Shown: positions 36,400-45,438, counted from the first letter of the stretch. The stretch: DNA of 64,000 nucleotides from Clostridium muellerianum (GCF_012926525.1 NZ_JABBNI010000065.1:82637-146636); one strand, 5' to 3'. A program made the numbers and translations. The notes: a model not told the origin generated them from the letters alone.

Positions 36400-37173
36400 A
36401 TGGCATATAAAATAGCTGTAGCAGGAAAAGGTGGAACTGGTAAAACTACATTAACAGGATTATTAATAGATTATCTTGTAAAAAAGGGAGAAAGTCCAAT
36501 ATTAGCTGTAGATGCTGATGCAAATGCTAATTTAAATGAAGTTTTAGGTGAAGAAGTAGAAGAAACTATAGGGGATATAAAAGAAGATGTAAACCAAAAG
36601 TCACTTGAGGGAAATAAGTTTCCAGGCGGCATGTTAAAAGCTGATTACTTAAAATACAAATTAAATACATCCATAACTGAAGGTGATGGCTATGACATGA
36701 TTGTAATGGGAAGATCTCAAGGGCCTGGATGCTATTGTTATGTAAATGGGGTGTTAAAGGCTCAAATAGATTCTTTAGCTGCAAACTATAAATATATAAT
36801 TATAGATAATGAAGCTGGAATGGAGCATTTAAGTAGAAAGCTAGTTGAGAATATTGATACATTATTTTTAATCAGCGACTGTTCTAGAAGAGGTATTCAA
36901 GCTGTAGGAAGAATAAGAAGATTAGTCGATGAATTGAAATTAAAAGTAGGCCAAATTTTTCTTATAGTTAATAGAGCTCCAGAAGGTAAAATAAATGATG
37001 GAACCAGGGAGGAAATAGAAAAGCAAGACCTAAATTTAATAGGCGTTGTACCTATGGATTCTACCATTTATGAATATGATACAAATGGGAAACCTCTAGT
37101 AGATATGCCAGAGGAATCCCAATCTAAAAAAGCATTATATGATATTTTATCAAAAATCCAATTTAATAAATAA
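36400..37173 (+). CDS. cooC: CooC-type nickel-insertion ATPase (second copy)
   Basis: A 257-aa MinD-like ATPase with GKGGTGKTTLTGLL at residue ~8 and AVDADANANLNEVLG. The metal-binding Cys motif is GPGCYCYVNGVLK (CxC, near residue 110). It differs clearly from the first CooC (29289-30071), so the two may serve different targets: CO dehydrogenase versus acetyl-CoA synthase (AcsF-like). The start follows AGGAGG; the earlier in-frame codon at 36376 lacks a site. It sits immediately before the acsD-acsC genes. Confidence 0.92.
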   Translation: MAYKIAVAGKGGTGKTTLTGLLIDYLVKKGESPILAVDADANANLNEVLGEEVEETIGDIKEDVNQKSLEGNKFPGGMLKADYLKYKLNTSITEGDGYDMIVMGRSQGPGCYCYVNGVLKAQIDSLAANYKYIIIDNEAGMEHLSRKLVENIDTLFLISDCSRRGIQAVGRIRRLVDELKLKVGQIFLIVNRAPEGKINDGTREEIEKQDLNLIGVVPMDSTIYEYDTNGKPLVDMPEESQSKKALYDILSKIQFNK

Positions 37174-37192
37174 TTTAAGGAGGCATTAAGTT

Positions 37193-38122
37193 ATGTTCAA
37201 AAAGTCAGTACAGAAATTTTCAGGAAAGATTTGTGAAGTAGAAATTGGAACAGGTGAAAAAGCTATAAAATTAGGAGGAGAAAATGTTCTTCCTTTCTAT
37301 TCTTTTGATGGAAATACAGGAAACGCTCCTAAATTAGGTATGGATATTACAGATGATGTAGAAGGCTGGCCAAAGACAGTATTAGAGCTTTATAAAGATG
37401 TATGTAATGATCCAGTTGCTTGGGCAAAGCATATTGAAGAAAAATATGCTCCTGATTTTATCTGTTTAAAATTAGATTCAGCAGATCCAAATGGAAAAGA
37501 CAATTCAGTTGAAGAGTGTGCTAAAACAGCAAAGGCAGTGGTAGAAGCTATAAAAACTCCTCTTGTTGTAGCAGGCACAGGAAATCATGATAAAGATGCT
37601 AAGTTATTTGAAAAAATTGCTCAAGAATTAGATGGACACAATGTTCTTCTTTTATCAGCAGTAGAGGATAACTATAAAACTATAGCAGCAGCAGGTGCTA
37701 TGGCTTATAATCATAAGATTGGTGCAGAATCATCTGTTGACATAAACCTTGCAAAACAAATAAACATATTAGTAAATCAATTAGGGGTTCCTAATGAAAA
37801 GATAGTTGATAACGTAGGCTGTTCAGCAGCAGGGTATGGATATGAATATGTTATTTCAACATTAGATAGAGTTAGACTTGCAGCTTTAGGACAAGATGAT
37901 AAAACATTACAGGTTCCTATAATTACACCAGTTGCATTTGAAACTTGGAAAGTAAAAGAATCCATTGATGAAGAAACATGGGAGAACTTAGAAGAAAGAG
38001 GAATTTCTATGGAAGTTTCAACTGCCGCAGGTGTTTTAGCTTCAGGATCAAACGCAGTAATTTTACGTCATCCAAAATCATTAGAGACTATTAAAAAATT
38101 TGTAAATGAATTATTAGCTTAA
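37193..38122 (+). CDS. acsD: Corrinoid iron-sulfur protein, small subunit
   Basis: A 309-aa TIM-barrel subunit of the CFeSP, which carries the methyl group from methyl-THF to acetyl-CoA synthase. Recognised by GGENVLPFYSFDGNTGN, GMDITDDVEGWPKTV and VDNVGCSAAGYGYEYVISTL. It forms a heterodimer with AcsC, encoded 47 bp downstream, and contributes to the cobamide-binding interface. AAGGAGG precedes the ATG. Confidence 0.96.
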   Translation: MFKKSVQKFSGKICEVEIGTGEKAIKLGGENVLPFYSFDGNTGNAPKLGMDITDDVEGWPKTVLELYKDVCNDPVAWAKHIEEKYAPDFICLKLDSADPNGKDNSVEECAKTAKAVVEAIKTPLVVAGTGNHDKDAKLFEKIAQELDGHNVLLLSAVEDNYKTIAAAGAMAYNHKIGAESSVDINLAKQINILVNQLGVPNEKIVDNVGCSAAGYGYEYVISTLDRVRLAALGQDDKTLQVPIITPVAFETWKVKESIDEETWENLEERGISMEVSTAAGVLASGSNAVILRHPKSLETIKKFVNELLA

Positions 38123-38169
38123 TGTAAATTTAAATTTTATACTGGGATTTAAATAAGGGAGGATTAAAA

Positions 38170-39522
38170 ATGGCTTTAAAAGGATTAGATATATTTAAAT
38201 TAACACCAAAAAAGAATTGTAAAGATTGTGGATTTCCAACTTGTTTGGCATTTTCAATGAAGGTTGCAGCAGGAGCTGTAGAAATAGGAAAATGTCCACA
38301 TATGAGTTCTGAATCTTTGGAAAAATTATCAGAAGCTACAGCACCATTAATGAAAACTGTAACAATAGGTAAAGGTGATAGTGAGTATAAATTAGGCGGA
38401 GAAACTGTTATGTTCCGTCATGAGAAAACATTAGTAAATAGAAATAGATTTGCAGTTTTATTGAGTGACTCTATGGATGATGCTGAAATAGATACTAAAA
38501 TTGCACATATGAAAGAAGTTGACTATGTAAGAATAGGCGAAGATATGAAGGTTGAATTTGCAGCATTAAAATATGCTGGAAATAAGGATAAGTATATCGC
38601 TTTAATTAACAAAGTAAAAGCAAGTGGCTTAAAGGTTGCTTATGCATTAATTTGTGAAGATGCTAGTGTTGCTAAAGAAGCTTTAGATTTAGTTAAAGAT
38701 GAAAATCCATTAGTATATGGTGCTAATAAAGAGAACTATGCTGCTTTTGTTGAGTTAGTAAAAGCAGATAACCTAGCACTAGGAGTAAAAGCTGAAAGCT
38801 TAGAAGCATTATATGCTTTAGTTGAAGAAATACACAAACTAGGATATAAGAACTTAGTTCTTGATCCAGGTTCAGCTTCAATAAAAGAAGCTTTTGAAAA
38901 TACAGTTCAAATAAGAAGAATAAATATTCAAGATCAAGACAGAGTATTTGGTTATCCTTCAATATTATTTGTAGATGAACTTTCAAAAGGTGATAAGTTC
39001 ATGGAAGTAGCATTATCTACATTATTTACAATGAAATATGGTTCATTAATAGTTTTAAGTGATATGGATTATGTTAGAGCATTACCTCTATATGGAGTAA
39101 GACAAAACATATTCACAGATCCTCAGAAACCAATGAGAGTTGAACCAGGTATCTATGGATTTAATGGTGCAGATGAAAATTCACCAGTAATATGTACTGT
39201 TGATTTTGCATTAACTTACTTTATAGTAACTGGAGAAGTTGAAAGATCTAAGATGCCAGTTTGGATGCTAATTCCAGATGCAGGCGGATACTCAGTTCTT
39301 ACTTCTTGGGCCGCTGGTAAATTTACTTCAACTGTTATTGCAGATTTTGTAAAGGAATCAGGAATAGAAAGCAAGACTAAGTGCAGAAAACTTATACTTC
39401 CAGGAAAAGTTGCTGTTTTAAAAGGCGATTTGGAAGAGAAATTACCAGGTTGGGATGTTACAGTTGGAACAACAGAAGCTATGTTTATTCCTAAGTTCTT
39501 AAAAGAGTTAAACATTAAATAA
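38170..39522 (+). CDS. acsC: Corrinoid iron-sulfur protein, large subunit
   Basis: A 450-aa subunit with an N-terminal 4Fe-4S domain: Cys17, Cys20, Cys25 and Cys42 (NCKDCGFPTCLAF...GKCPHM). A TIM barrel follows (GGETVMFRHEKTLVNRNRFA) and then the C-terminal corrinoid-binding domain (residues about 325-450, SVLTSWAAGKFTSTVIADF). The cluster re-reduces cob(II)amide that has become inactive. Length and order match the acetogen family. A hairpin follows before acsE. Confidence 0.97.
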   Translation: MALKGLDIFKLTPKKNCKDCGFPTCLAFSMKVAAGAVEIGKCPHMSSESLEKLSEATAPLMKTVTIGKGDSEYKLGGETVMFRHEKTLVNRNRFAVLLSDSMDDAEIDTKIAHMKEVDYVRIGEDMKVEFAALKYAGNKDKYIALINKVKASGLKVAYALICEDASVAKEALDLVKDENPLVYGANKENYAAFVELVKADNLALGVKAESLEALYALVEEIHKLGYKNLVLDPGSASIKEAFENTVQIRRINIQDQDRVFGYPSILFVDELSKGDKFMEVALSTLFTMKYGSLIVLSDMDYVRALPLYGVRQNIFTDPQKPMRVEPGIYGFNGADENSPVICTVDFALTYFIVTGEVERSKMPVWMLIPDAGGYSVLTSWAAGKFTSTVIADFVKESGIESKTKCRKLILPGKVAVLKGDLEEKLPGWDVTVGTTEAMFIPKFLKELNIK

Positions 39523-39540
39523 TAAAAGTATTCGAGTTTG

Positions 39541-39577
39541 TAATTGAGAATCGAGTTTTATCTTGATTCTCAATTAT
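39541..39577 (+). promoter_or_regulatory. Hairpin between acsC and acsE
   Basis: TAATTGAGAATC pairs with GATTCTCAATTA. The following bases are AT-rich but without an immediate T run, so termination would be partial at most. Confidence 0.55.
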
Positions 39578-39638
39578 AAATAATATAAAATTTTATTTTT
39601 TTAAAAATTAATGATATAAAACAGGGGGTCATTTGAAA

Positions 39639-40424
39639 ATGGATAAATTTATGGTTATTGGTGAAAGAATACACTGCATATCTCCAGCTATCAGAAAGGC
39701 TATAGAAGAAAGAAACCCAGAACAAATTTTAAAAAGAGCAAAAGAACAATTAGACGCAGGTGCTAATTATTTGGATTTCAACATAGGACCAGCTGAAAAA
39801 GATGGAGAAGAAATAATGAAATGGGGAGTTCAATTACTTCAAAAAGAATTTGACAATGTTCCTCTTGCATTGGATACAACAAATAAGAAAGCAATAGAAG
39901 CTGGACTTAAAGTTTACAATAGAGAAAAAGGAAAACCAATTGTAAATTCAGCTGATGCTGCTGGTAGAATTGAAAATATAGATTTAGCTGCAGAATATGA
40001 TGCTATGTGTATTGCATTATGTGCAAAAGAAGGTATAACTAAGGATAACGATGAAAGAATAGCTTATTGTACAGAAATGCTTGAAAGAGGAATGGGTCTT
40101 GGAATGGAGCCAACAGATTTATTATTTGATCCATTATTCCTAGTAATAAAAGGAATGCAAGATAAGCAAAAAGAAGTTTTAGAAGCTATTAAGCTTATAA
40201 GTGAAATGGGACTTAGAACTTGCTGTGGATTAAGTAATGTTTCAAATAGTGCACCAAAGAATATAAGACCAATAATGGATTCTACTTATGCAGCAATGGC
40301 TATACAATGCGGATTAACTTCAGCTATAATGAATCCATGTGACTTAAGATTAATGGAAACAATAAAAACATGTGACGTTGTAAACGGAGCTGTTTTATAT
40401 GCTGATTCTTATTTAGAACTTTAA
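39639..40424 (+). CDS. acsE: Methyl-THF:corrinoid iron-sulfur protein methyltransferase
   Basis: A 261-aa pterin-binding TIM-barrel methyltransferase (MeTr) that moves the methyl group from methyl-THF to the cobalt of AcsCD. It shows MVIGERIHCISPAIRKAI, DAGANYLDFNIGPAEKDGEE, LALDTTNKKAIEAG, NSADAAGR and CGLSNVSNSAPKNIRP, the last being the conserved pterin-site loop with Asn. TTG at 39633 is only 3 nt after AGGGGGT, so the ATG at 39639 is preferred. Followed 69 bp later by acsB. Confidence 0.95.
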   Translation: MDKFMVIGERIHCISPAIRKAIEERNPEQILKRAKEQLDAGANYLDFNIGPAEKDGEEIMKWGVQLLQKEFDNVPLALDTTNKKAIEAGLKVYNREKGKPIVNSADAAGRIENIDLAAEYDAMCIALCAKEGITKDNDERIAYCTEMLERGMGLGMEPTDLLFDPLFLVIKGMQDKQKEVLEAIKLISEMGLRTCCGLSNVSNSAPKNIRPIMDSTYAAMAIQCGLTSAIMNPCDLRLMETIKTCDVVNGAVLYADSYLEL

Positions 40425-40493
40425 TATTATATAAACTTTAATTTTATATAGGTTTTAATTTTATATAGATTTTAATTTGGGGAGGGGCAAAAA

Positions 40494-42620
40494 ATGAATT
40501 TATATCAAACTGTATTCACTGGGTCAAAACAAGCATTAGAAGCTGCCGAGGGTTTAGTCAAAGAAGTTGTAGAAAAGAAGGGTAAAGACTGTAAGGTAGC
40601 ATTTCCTGATACAGCATATTCATTACCAGTAATTTATGCTGCTACAGGTAAAAAAATTACAAATGTTGGAGAACTAGAAGCTGCTTTAGATGTAGTTAAA
40701 AGTTTAATAGTTGAAGAAGAAATGCTAGATAAATTATTGAATTCTGGTCTTGCTACAGCAGTGGCAGCAGAAATAATTGAAGCTTGTAAGTATGTACTTT
40801 CAGATTCACCATATTCTGCACCTTGTTCAGGATTTATATCAGACCCAATAATCAGATCGTTTGGAGTACCATTAGTTACTGGTGATGTTCCAGGTGTGGC
40901 AGTTGTACTTGGAGAATTCCCAGATGCTGAAACTGCAGCAAAAGTAATAAAAGATTACCAATCAAAAGGATTGCTTACTTGCTTAGTTGGTAAAGTAATA
41001 GATCAAGCTATAGAGGGTAAAGTTGAGATGGGTCTTGATCTAAGAGTTGTACCTCTTGGATATGATGTTACTTCAGTAATTCATATTGTAAGTTTTGCTA
41101 TAAGAGCAGCTTTAATATTCGGAGCAGTTAAGCCTGGTGATTTAGGTGCAGTTCTTCAGTATTGTTCTGACAGAGTTCCTGCATTTGTAAATGCATTTGG
41201 TCCACTAAGTGAACTTGTAGTTTCAGCAGGAGCTGGTGCAATAGCACTTGGATTCCCTGTAATAACTGATCAGGTTGTACCAGAAGTTCCTACATTATTA
41301 TTAACTCAAAAAGACTATGATAAAGTAGTTAAGACTTCTCTTGAAGCAAGAAAGATAAAGATAAAGATTACTGAAATTCCAATTCCAGTTGCATTTGCAG
41401 CAGCATTTGAAGGTGAGAGAATAAGAAAAGGTGATATGCATATCGAATTTGGTGCTGGAAAGACTGAAGCTTGGGAATTAGTAATGAGTGGAGACTCAAG
41501 TGAAGTTGAAGATCATAAGATAGAAGTAGTAGGACCAGACATCGATTCTTTAACAGAAGTTCCAGGAAGATTACCTATGGGAATGTTAGTTAAGGTATCT
41601 GGTGCTAACATGCAAAAAGATTTTGAACCAGTTCTAGAAAGAAGACTTCATTACTTCTTGAACTATATTGAAGGTGTAATGCATGTTGGACAAAGAAATA
41701 TGACTCAATTAAGAATTGGTAAAGAAGCTTTTGATAAAGGATTTAGATTAAAACATTTTGGTGAAGTAATATATGCTAAAATGTTAGATGAATTTGGTTC
41801 AGTTGTTGATAAATGTGAAGTTGTATTAATTACAGATCCTGATAAAGTTCATGATTTAAAAGAGAAATATGCGATGCCAAGATTTATGGAAAGAGATGAA
41901 AGACTTGAATCATTAATAGATGAAAATGTTGATACTTTCTATTCATGTAATCTTTGTCAATCTTTCGCTCCAGCACATGTATGTATAGTAACTCCAGAAA
42001 GATTAGGACTTTGTGGTGCAGTTTCATGGCTTGATGCAAAAGCAACACTTGAATTAAATCCAACAGGACCATGTCAAGCAGTACCAAAAGATGGTTTAGT
42101 AGATGAAAATGCAGGTATCTGGGAAAAAGTAAATGAAACAGTTTCGAAAATATCTCAGGGTGCTGTAAATAATGTTACATTATATAGTATATTACAAGAT
42201 CCTATGACATCTTGCGGATGTTTTGAATGTATAACTGGTATAATGCCAGAAGCTAATGGTGTTGTAATAGTAAATAGAGAACACGGAGCAACAACTCCTC
42301 TTGGAATGACATTTGGTGAACTTGCATCAATGACAGGTGGTGGAGTACAAACACCAGGATTCATGGGACATGGTAGATCATTTATTCCATCAAAGAAATT
42401 TATGAAAGCTGAAGGTGGAATAGGAAGAATAGTATGGATGCCAAAAGAATTAAAAGATTTTGTAGCAGAAAAATTAAATAAAACTGCTAAAGAATTATAT
42501 GGTGTAGACAATTTTGCAGATATGATTTGTGATGAAACTATAGCTATAGAATCAGAAGAAGTATTAGCATTCTTAGAAGAAAAAGGTCATCCAGCATTAA
42601 CTATGGATCCAATAATGTAG
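40494..42620 (+). CDS. acsB: Acetyl-CoA synthase (CO dehydrogenase/acetyl-CoA synthase beta subunit)
   Basis: A 708-aa enzyme that joins the methyl group, CO and CoA. All A-cluster ligands are present: Cys485, Cys488, Cys497 and Cys507 (SCNLC...HVC...LGLC), and Cys574 and Cys576 in TSCGCFEC. Their spacing equals that of the Moorella enzyme with a constant 21-residue offset, which fits the shorter chain. So both the 4Fe-4S cluster and the proximal metal site should form. A structured repeat and a hairpin lie downstream before gcvH. Confidence 0.98.
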   Translation: MNLYQTVFTGSKQALEAAEGLVKEVVEKKGKDCKVAFPDTAYSLPVIYAATGKKITNVGELEAALDVVKSLIVEEEMLDKLLNSGLATAVAAEIIEACKYVLSDSPYSAPCSGFISDPIIRSFGVPLVTGDVPGVAVVLGEFPDAETAAKVIKDYQSKGLLTCLVGKVIDQAIEGKVEMGLDLRVVPLGYDVTSVIHIVSFAIRAALIFGAVKPGDLGAVLQYCSDRVPAFVNAFGPLSELVVSAGAGAIALGFPVITDQVVPEVPTLLLTQKDYDKVVKTSLEARKIKIKITEIPIPVAFAAAFEGERIRKGDMHIEFGAGKTEAWELVMSGDSSEVEDHKIEVVGPDIDSLTEVPGRLPMGMLVKVSGANMQKDFEPVLERRLHYFLNYIEGVMHVGQRNMTQLRIGKEAFDKGFRLKHFGEVIYAKMLDEFGSVVDKCEVVLITDPDKVHDLKEKYAMPRFMERDERLESLIDENVDTFYSCNLCQSFAPAHVCIVTPERLGLCGAVSWLDAKATLELNPTGPCQAVPKDGLVDENAGIWEKVNETVSKISQGAVNNVTLYSILQDPMTSCGCFECITGIMPEANGVVIVNREHGATTPLGMTFGELASMTGGGVQTPGFMGHGRSFIPSKKFMKAEGGIGRIVWMPKELKDFVAEKLNKTAKELYGVDNFADMICDETIAIESEEVLAFLEEKGHPALTMDPIM

Positions 42621-42638
42621 TAAAAGTTTAAACATTGC

Positions 42639-42766
42639 ATTTATCCGATGGCTACCTACTGTACACTCCTCATTTTATTAGAGTGTGAGGTAACAGTGGC
42701 TATGCCCTGGATAATTCATCTAAACTTATCGGAAGACTAAACTTCTACTAAGTAAGATTCATTGAT
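42639..42766 (-). repeat. Structured repeat element, copy 2
   Basis: About 128 bp, read on the minus strand: starts ATCAATGAATCTTACTTAG and ends in a long hairpin, ending ATCGGATAAAT. The outer pair TTATCC/GGATAA here corresponds to TTATCT/AGATAA in copy 1, a compensating change. The apical stem has a different sequence but is still paired. It sits in the acsB-gcvH spacer. Confidence 0.75.
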
Positions 42767-42812
42767 TAGGATGCCAGGATGTCATAATGTTGGCAACCTG
42801 GTATCCTAATTT
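42765..42812 (+). terminator. Hairpin after acsB
   Basis: 14-bp arms at 42765-42778 and 42797-42810 (ATTAGGATGCCAGG pairing with CCTGGTATCCTAAT, one G-U pair). The following T run is weak; it may attenuate rather than stop transcription into gcvH. A TATAAT at 42823-42828 follows but lacks a good -35 box. Confidence 0.5.
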
Positions 42813-42854
42813 CTAATTAGGATATAATAAAATTAGAAAAAAGAGGTGTAGTAA

Positions 42855-43229
42855 ATGAATTTTCCAGAGAATTTATATTATAGTGATGAGCATACATGGG
42901 TTAAAGTAGATGGAGATACAGCGTTTATAGGAATAAGTGACTTTGCACAGAGTCAGCTTGGTGAAATATTATTTGTTGAAATGCCAGAGTTAGAAGATGA
43001 AATAACTCAAGGTAAGCCATTTGGAGTAGTTGAATCTTCAAAAAAAGCATCTGATTTAATAGCTCCTCTATCTGGTGAAGTATTAGAAGTAAATGAGAAA
43101 TTAGATGATGAGCCAGAGTATATAAATGAAGATGCTTATGATGCATGGATAGCAAAAATTAAGATAAGTGATAAAGGTGAACTTGATAATTTATTAAGTG
43201 CTTCAAAATACGAGGCAGGCTTAAAGTAG
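42855..43229 (+). CDS. gcvH: Glycine cleavage system H protein
   Basis: A 124-aa lipoyl carrier protein. The fold is recognisable from YYSDEHTWVKVDGDTAFIGISDFAQSQLGEILFVE. The lipoyl-lysine is Lys63 in VVESSKKASDL, where most H proteins read ESVKAAS. No gcvT, gcvP or lipoate ligase gene is in the window, but lpdA lies 6.5 kb upstream in the same cluster. Its partner in this organism is therefore unclear: a glycine synthase encoded elsewhere or a special role in acetogens. A good terminator follows. Confidence 0.95.
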   Translation: MNFPENLYYSDEHTWVKVDGDTAFIGISDFAQSQLGEILFVEMPELEDEITQGKPFGVVESSKKASDLIAPLSGEVLEVNEKLDDEPEYINEDAYDAWIAKIKISDKGELDNLLSASKYEAGLK

Positions 43230-43233
43230 GAAG

Positions 43234-43268
43234 AACTTCTCGGTTTTTTAGCCGAGAAAGTTTTTTTT
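43234..43268 (+). terminator. Terminator after gcvH
   Basis: AACTTCTCGG pairs with CCGAGAAAGTT and is followed by eight T residues. The acsV ribosome binding site begins right after it. Confidence 0.8.
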
Positions 43269-43287
43269 AAGGAGGTGTTTGCAGAAT

Positions 43288-45219
43288 ATGGCAAAAATTA
43301 AATTTGTTCCATATAATAAAGAAATAGAAGTGCAACAAGGAGAAAATTTACTAGAAGCAGCTAGGAAAGCAGAAATATTTATAGATGCACCCTGTAATGG
43401 AAATAGTGTTTGTGGAAAATGCAAGGTTAAAATAGTTGAAGGAAACGTAAATGCAGAAAAAAATAGGCATATAAGTGATGATGAGTGGAATGAAGGCTAC
43501 GTTTTAGCGTGTTCTTCAAGTGTTATTGGAGATATTACAGTAGAAATACCATCAAATGCTTCAGCTTCTATGCATAATATGAAAATAGAAGGTTTGTCAG
43601 GAGATAGAGAAAATAAGATATTTGAAAAGGCAAAAAGACAAATTTTAGATAGGGGTATGGAATTTAAAACTTATGTAAAAAAAGATTATATAGAGTTAGA
43701 TCTTCCAACTTTAAATGATAATATATCGGATTTTGAGAGAATAAAGAGACATTTAAGAAATAAGTTAGGCTATAATCAAGTATTTTGCAGACTTCCTATG
43801 CTTAGAAAAATACCTCCAATTTTAAGAGAAGCTAATTTTAATATAACTATAACGCATATACCAAGAGGACAAGGTAAAACTACAATAATTAATATAGAAA
43901 AAGGAGATACAACAAATAAATTATATGGTGTATCTTTAGATATTGGAACTACATCTGTAGCTGCATGTTTAGTTGACTTATATGGAGGAAACCTTATAGC
44001 AAAAGCATCTTCTGGAAATGCGCAAATAAAGTATGGTGCAGATGTTATTAACAGAATAATTTATTCTACAAAAAAGAACGGACTGCATGATTTAAATTAT
44101 GCAGTAATACAAGAAACCATAAATCCAATTTTAAGAAAAATGTGTAAGGATTCAGGTGTACATAGGGATGAAATAGTGTCCCTTATAATAGCCGGAAATA
44201 CAACTATGTCTCATTTATTTTTAGGAGTTTATCCAGATTTTTTAAGAATGGAACCATACATACCGGCGTTTGTTAAACCTCCTTTTATAAAAGCTTCAGA
44301 ATTAGGAGTAGAAGTCAATCCTGAAACTTTTGTATATTTAGCACCTTGTGTGGCAAGTTATGTTGGTGGAGATATAACGGCAGGAGTATTATCATCAGGA
44401 ATGTGGGATGCTGATGAAAATGTGCTTTTTATTGATTTAGGAACAAATGGAGAGATTGTTTTTGGAAACAAGGAATTTTTAATGACTTGTGCTTGTTCTG
44501 CAGGACCTGCTTTTGAAGGTGGAGAAATTAGCTGTGGAATGAGAGCTTCAAACGGTGCTATAGAAAAGATTACTATAGATAGAAAGAGTTATGAACCTAA
44601 AATTACTGTAATAGGGAATGATAAACCTTCAGGAATTTGTGGATCTGGAATCATTGATTTAATATGTGAAATGATGCTTTCGGGAATAATAGATAGAAAA
44701 GGTAAAATAGTGAAAAATTTAAATACAAATAGAACTAGATTTGACGAACATGGCATTGGTGAATATGTACTTGTATTTAAAGAAGAATATAATTTGGAAA
44801 AGAATATAACAATCACAGAGGTTGATATAGATAATTTTATAAGAGCTAAAGCGGCTATTTATTCAGGTATTACTATGCTTTTAAATAATCTTGGAATGGA
44901 TTTTTCAATGATAGATAAAATTTATATAGCAGGTGGAATAGGCAATAGCTTAGACATTGAAAATTCAGTGAAAATAGGTATGTTACCTGATATAGATAGA
45001 TCTAAAATTGAATATATAGGAAATAGTTCATTAATGGGATGTTATTTAACTCTAATGAGTGAGGATGCTAGACATAAATTAGAAGAAATATCAAATAATA
45101 TGACTTATGTAGAGTTGAGTGTGGAACCTGGGTATATGGATGAGTTTGTATCAGCATGTTTTTTGCCTCACACTGATATAGAAAAATTTCCTACAGTGAA
45201 AGCTTTAATTTCTAAGTAA
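43288..45219 (+). CDS. acsV: Reductive activator of the corrinoid iron-sulfur protein
   Basis: A 643-aa RACo-like protein. An N-terminal 2Fe-2S ferredoxin domain has Cys36, Cys42, Cys45 and Cys75. A linker follows (about 90-215), then a long ASKHA ATPase-like C-terminal domain (DUF4445) with SLDIGTTSVAACLVDL, LFIDLGTNGEIVFGN, and IYIAGGIGNSLDIENSVKIGMLPD. It uses ATP to drive electron transfer to Co(II) of AcsCD and restore Co(I). The ATG at 43288 has better spacing from AAGGAGGTG than the TTG at 43279. A repeat element begins exactly at its stop codon. Confidence 0.93.
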   Translation: MAKIKFVPYNKEIEVQQGENLLEAARKAEIFIDAPCNGNSVCGKCKVKIVEGNVNAEKNRHISDDEWNEGYVLACSSSVIGDITVEIPSNASASMHNMKIEGLSGDRENKIFEKAKRQILDRGMEFKTYVKKDYIELDLPTLNDNISDFERIKRHLRNKLGYNQVFCRLPMLRKIPPILREANFNITITHIPRGQGKTTIINIEKGDTTNKLYGVSLDIGTTSVAACLVDLYGGNLIAKASSGNAQIKYGADVINRIIYSTKKNGLHDLNYAVIQETINPILRKMCKDSGVHRDEIVSLIIAGNTTMSHLFLGVYPDFLRMEPYIPAFVKPPFIKASELGVEVNPETFVYLAPCVASYVGGDITAGVLSSGMWDADENVLFIDLGTNGEIVFGNKEFLMTCACSAGPAFEGGEISCGMRASNGAIEKITIDRKSYEPKITVIGNDKPSGICGSGIIDLICEMMLSGIIDRKGKIVKNLNTNRTRFDEHGIGEYVLVFKEEYNLEKNITITEVDIDNFIRAKAAIYSGITMLLNNLGMDFSMIDKIYIAGGIGNSLDIENSVKIGMLPDIDRSKIEYIGNSSLMGCYLTLMSEDARHKLEEISNNMTYVELSVEPGYMDEFVSACFLPHTDIEKFPTVKALISK

Positions 45220-45378
45220 GGCATCTTCAAAAAATAATAAGTCTATCTACTAGTATATTTTGTATCATGCGGTGTCAGCAGAACCCTTAGATAGAGTTCA
45301 CTATCTGCGGAACCTGATTCCTTGCCTGACGCAAAATATCCTTGGCATTTGGACTTATTACTTTCTTTCAGATGCCTA
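45219..45378. repeat. Inverted-repeat element (third repeat family), single copy
   Basis: A 160-bp unit with imperfect 26-bp inverted ends: the left end begins AGGCATCTTCAAAAAATAAT and the right end reads CTTTCTTTCAGATGCCT. The inner part has CTATCTA...TAGATAG pairing and ATATTTTGTATCATGCG opposed by GACGCAAAATAT. It starts on the last base of the acsV stop codon and ends just before the promoter of cooT. No coding content; a MITE-like element. No second copy was found in the window. Confidence 0.65.
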
Positions 45379-45387
45379 AAGAAAACT

Positions 45388-45415
45388 TGATATATTTTAT
45401 AAAAAGAGTATATTT
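45388..45415 (+). promoter_or_regulatory. Promoter of the cooT operon
   Basis: TTGATA at 45388-45393 and TATATT at 45410-45415 with a 16-bp spacer, directly downstream of the inverted-repeat element and 24 bp before cooT. Confidence 0.55.
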
Positions 45416-45438
45416 AAATTAAGAAGGAGGTAATTAAA

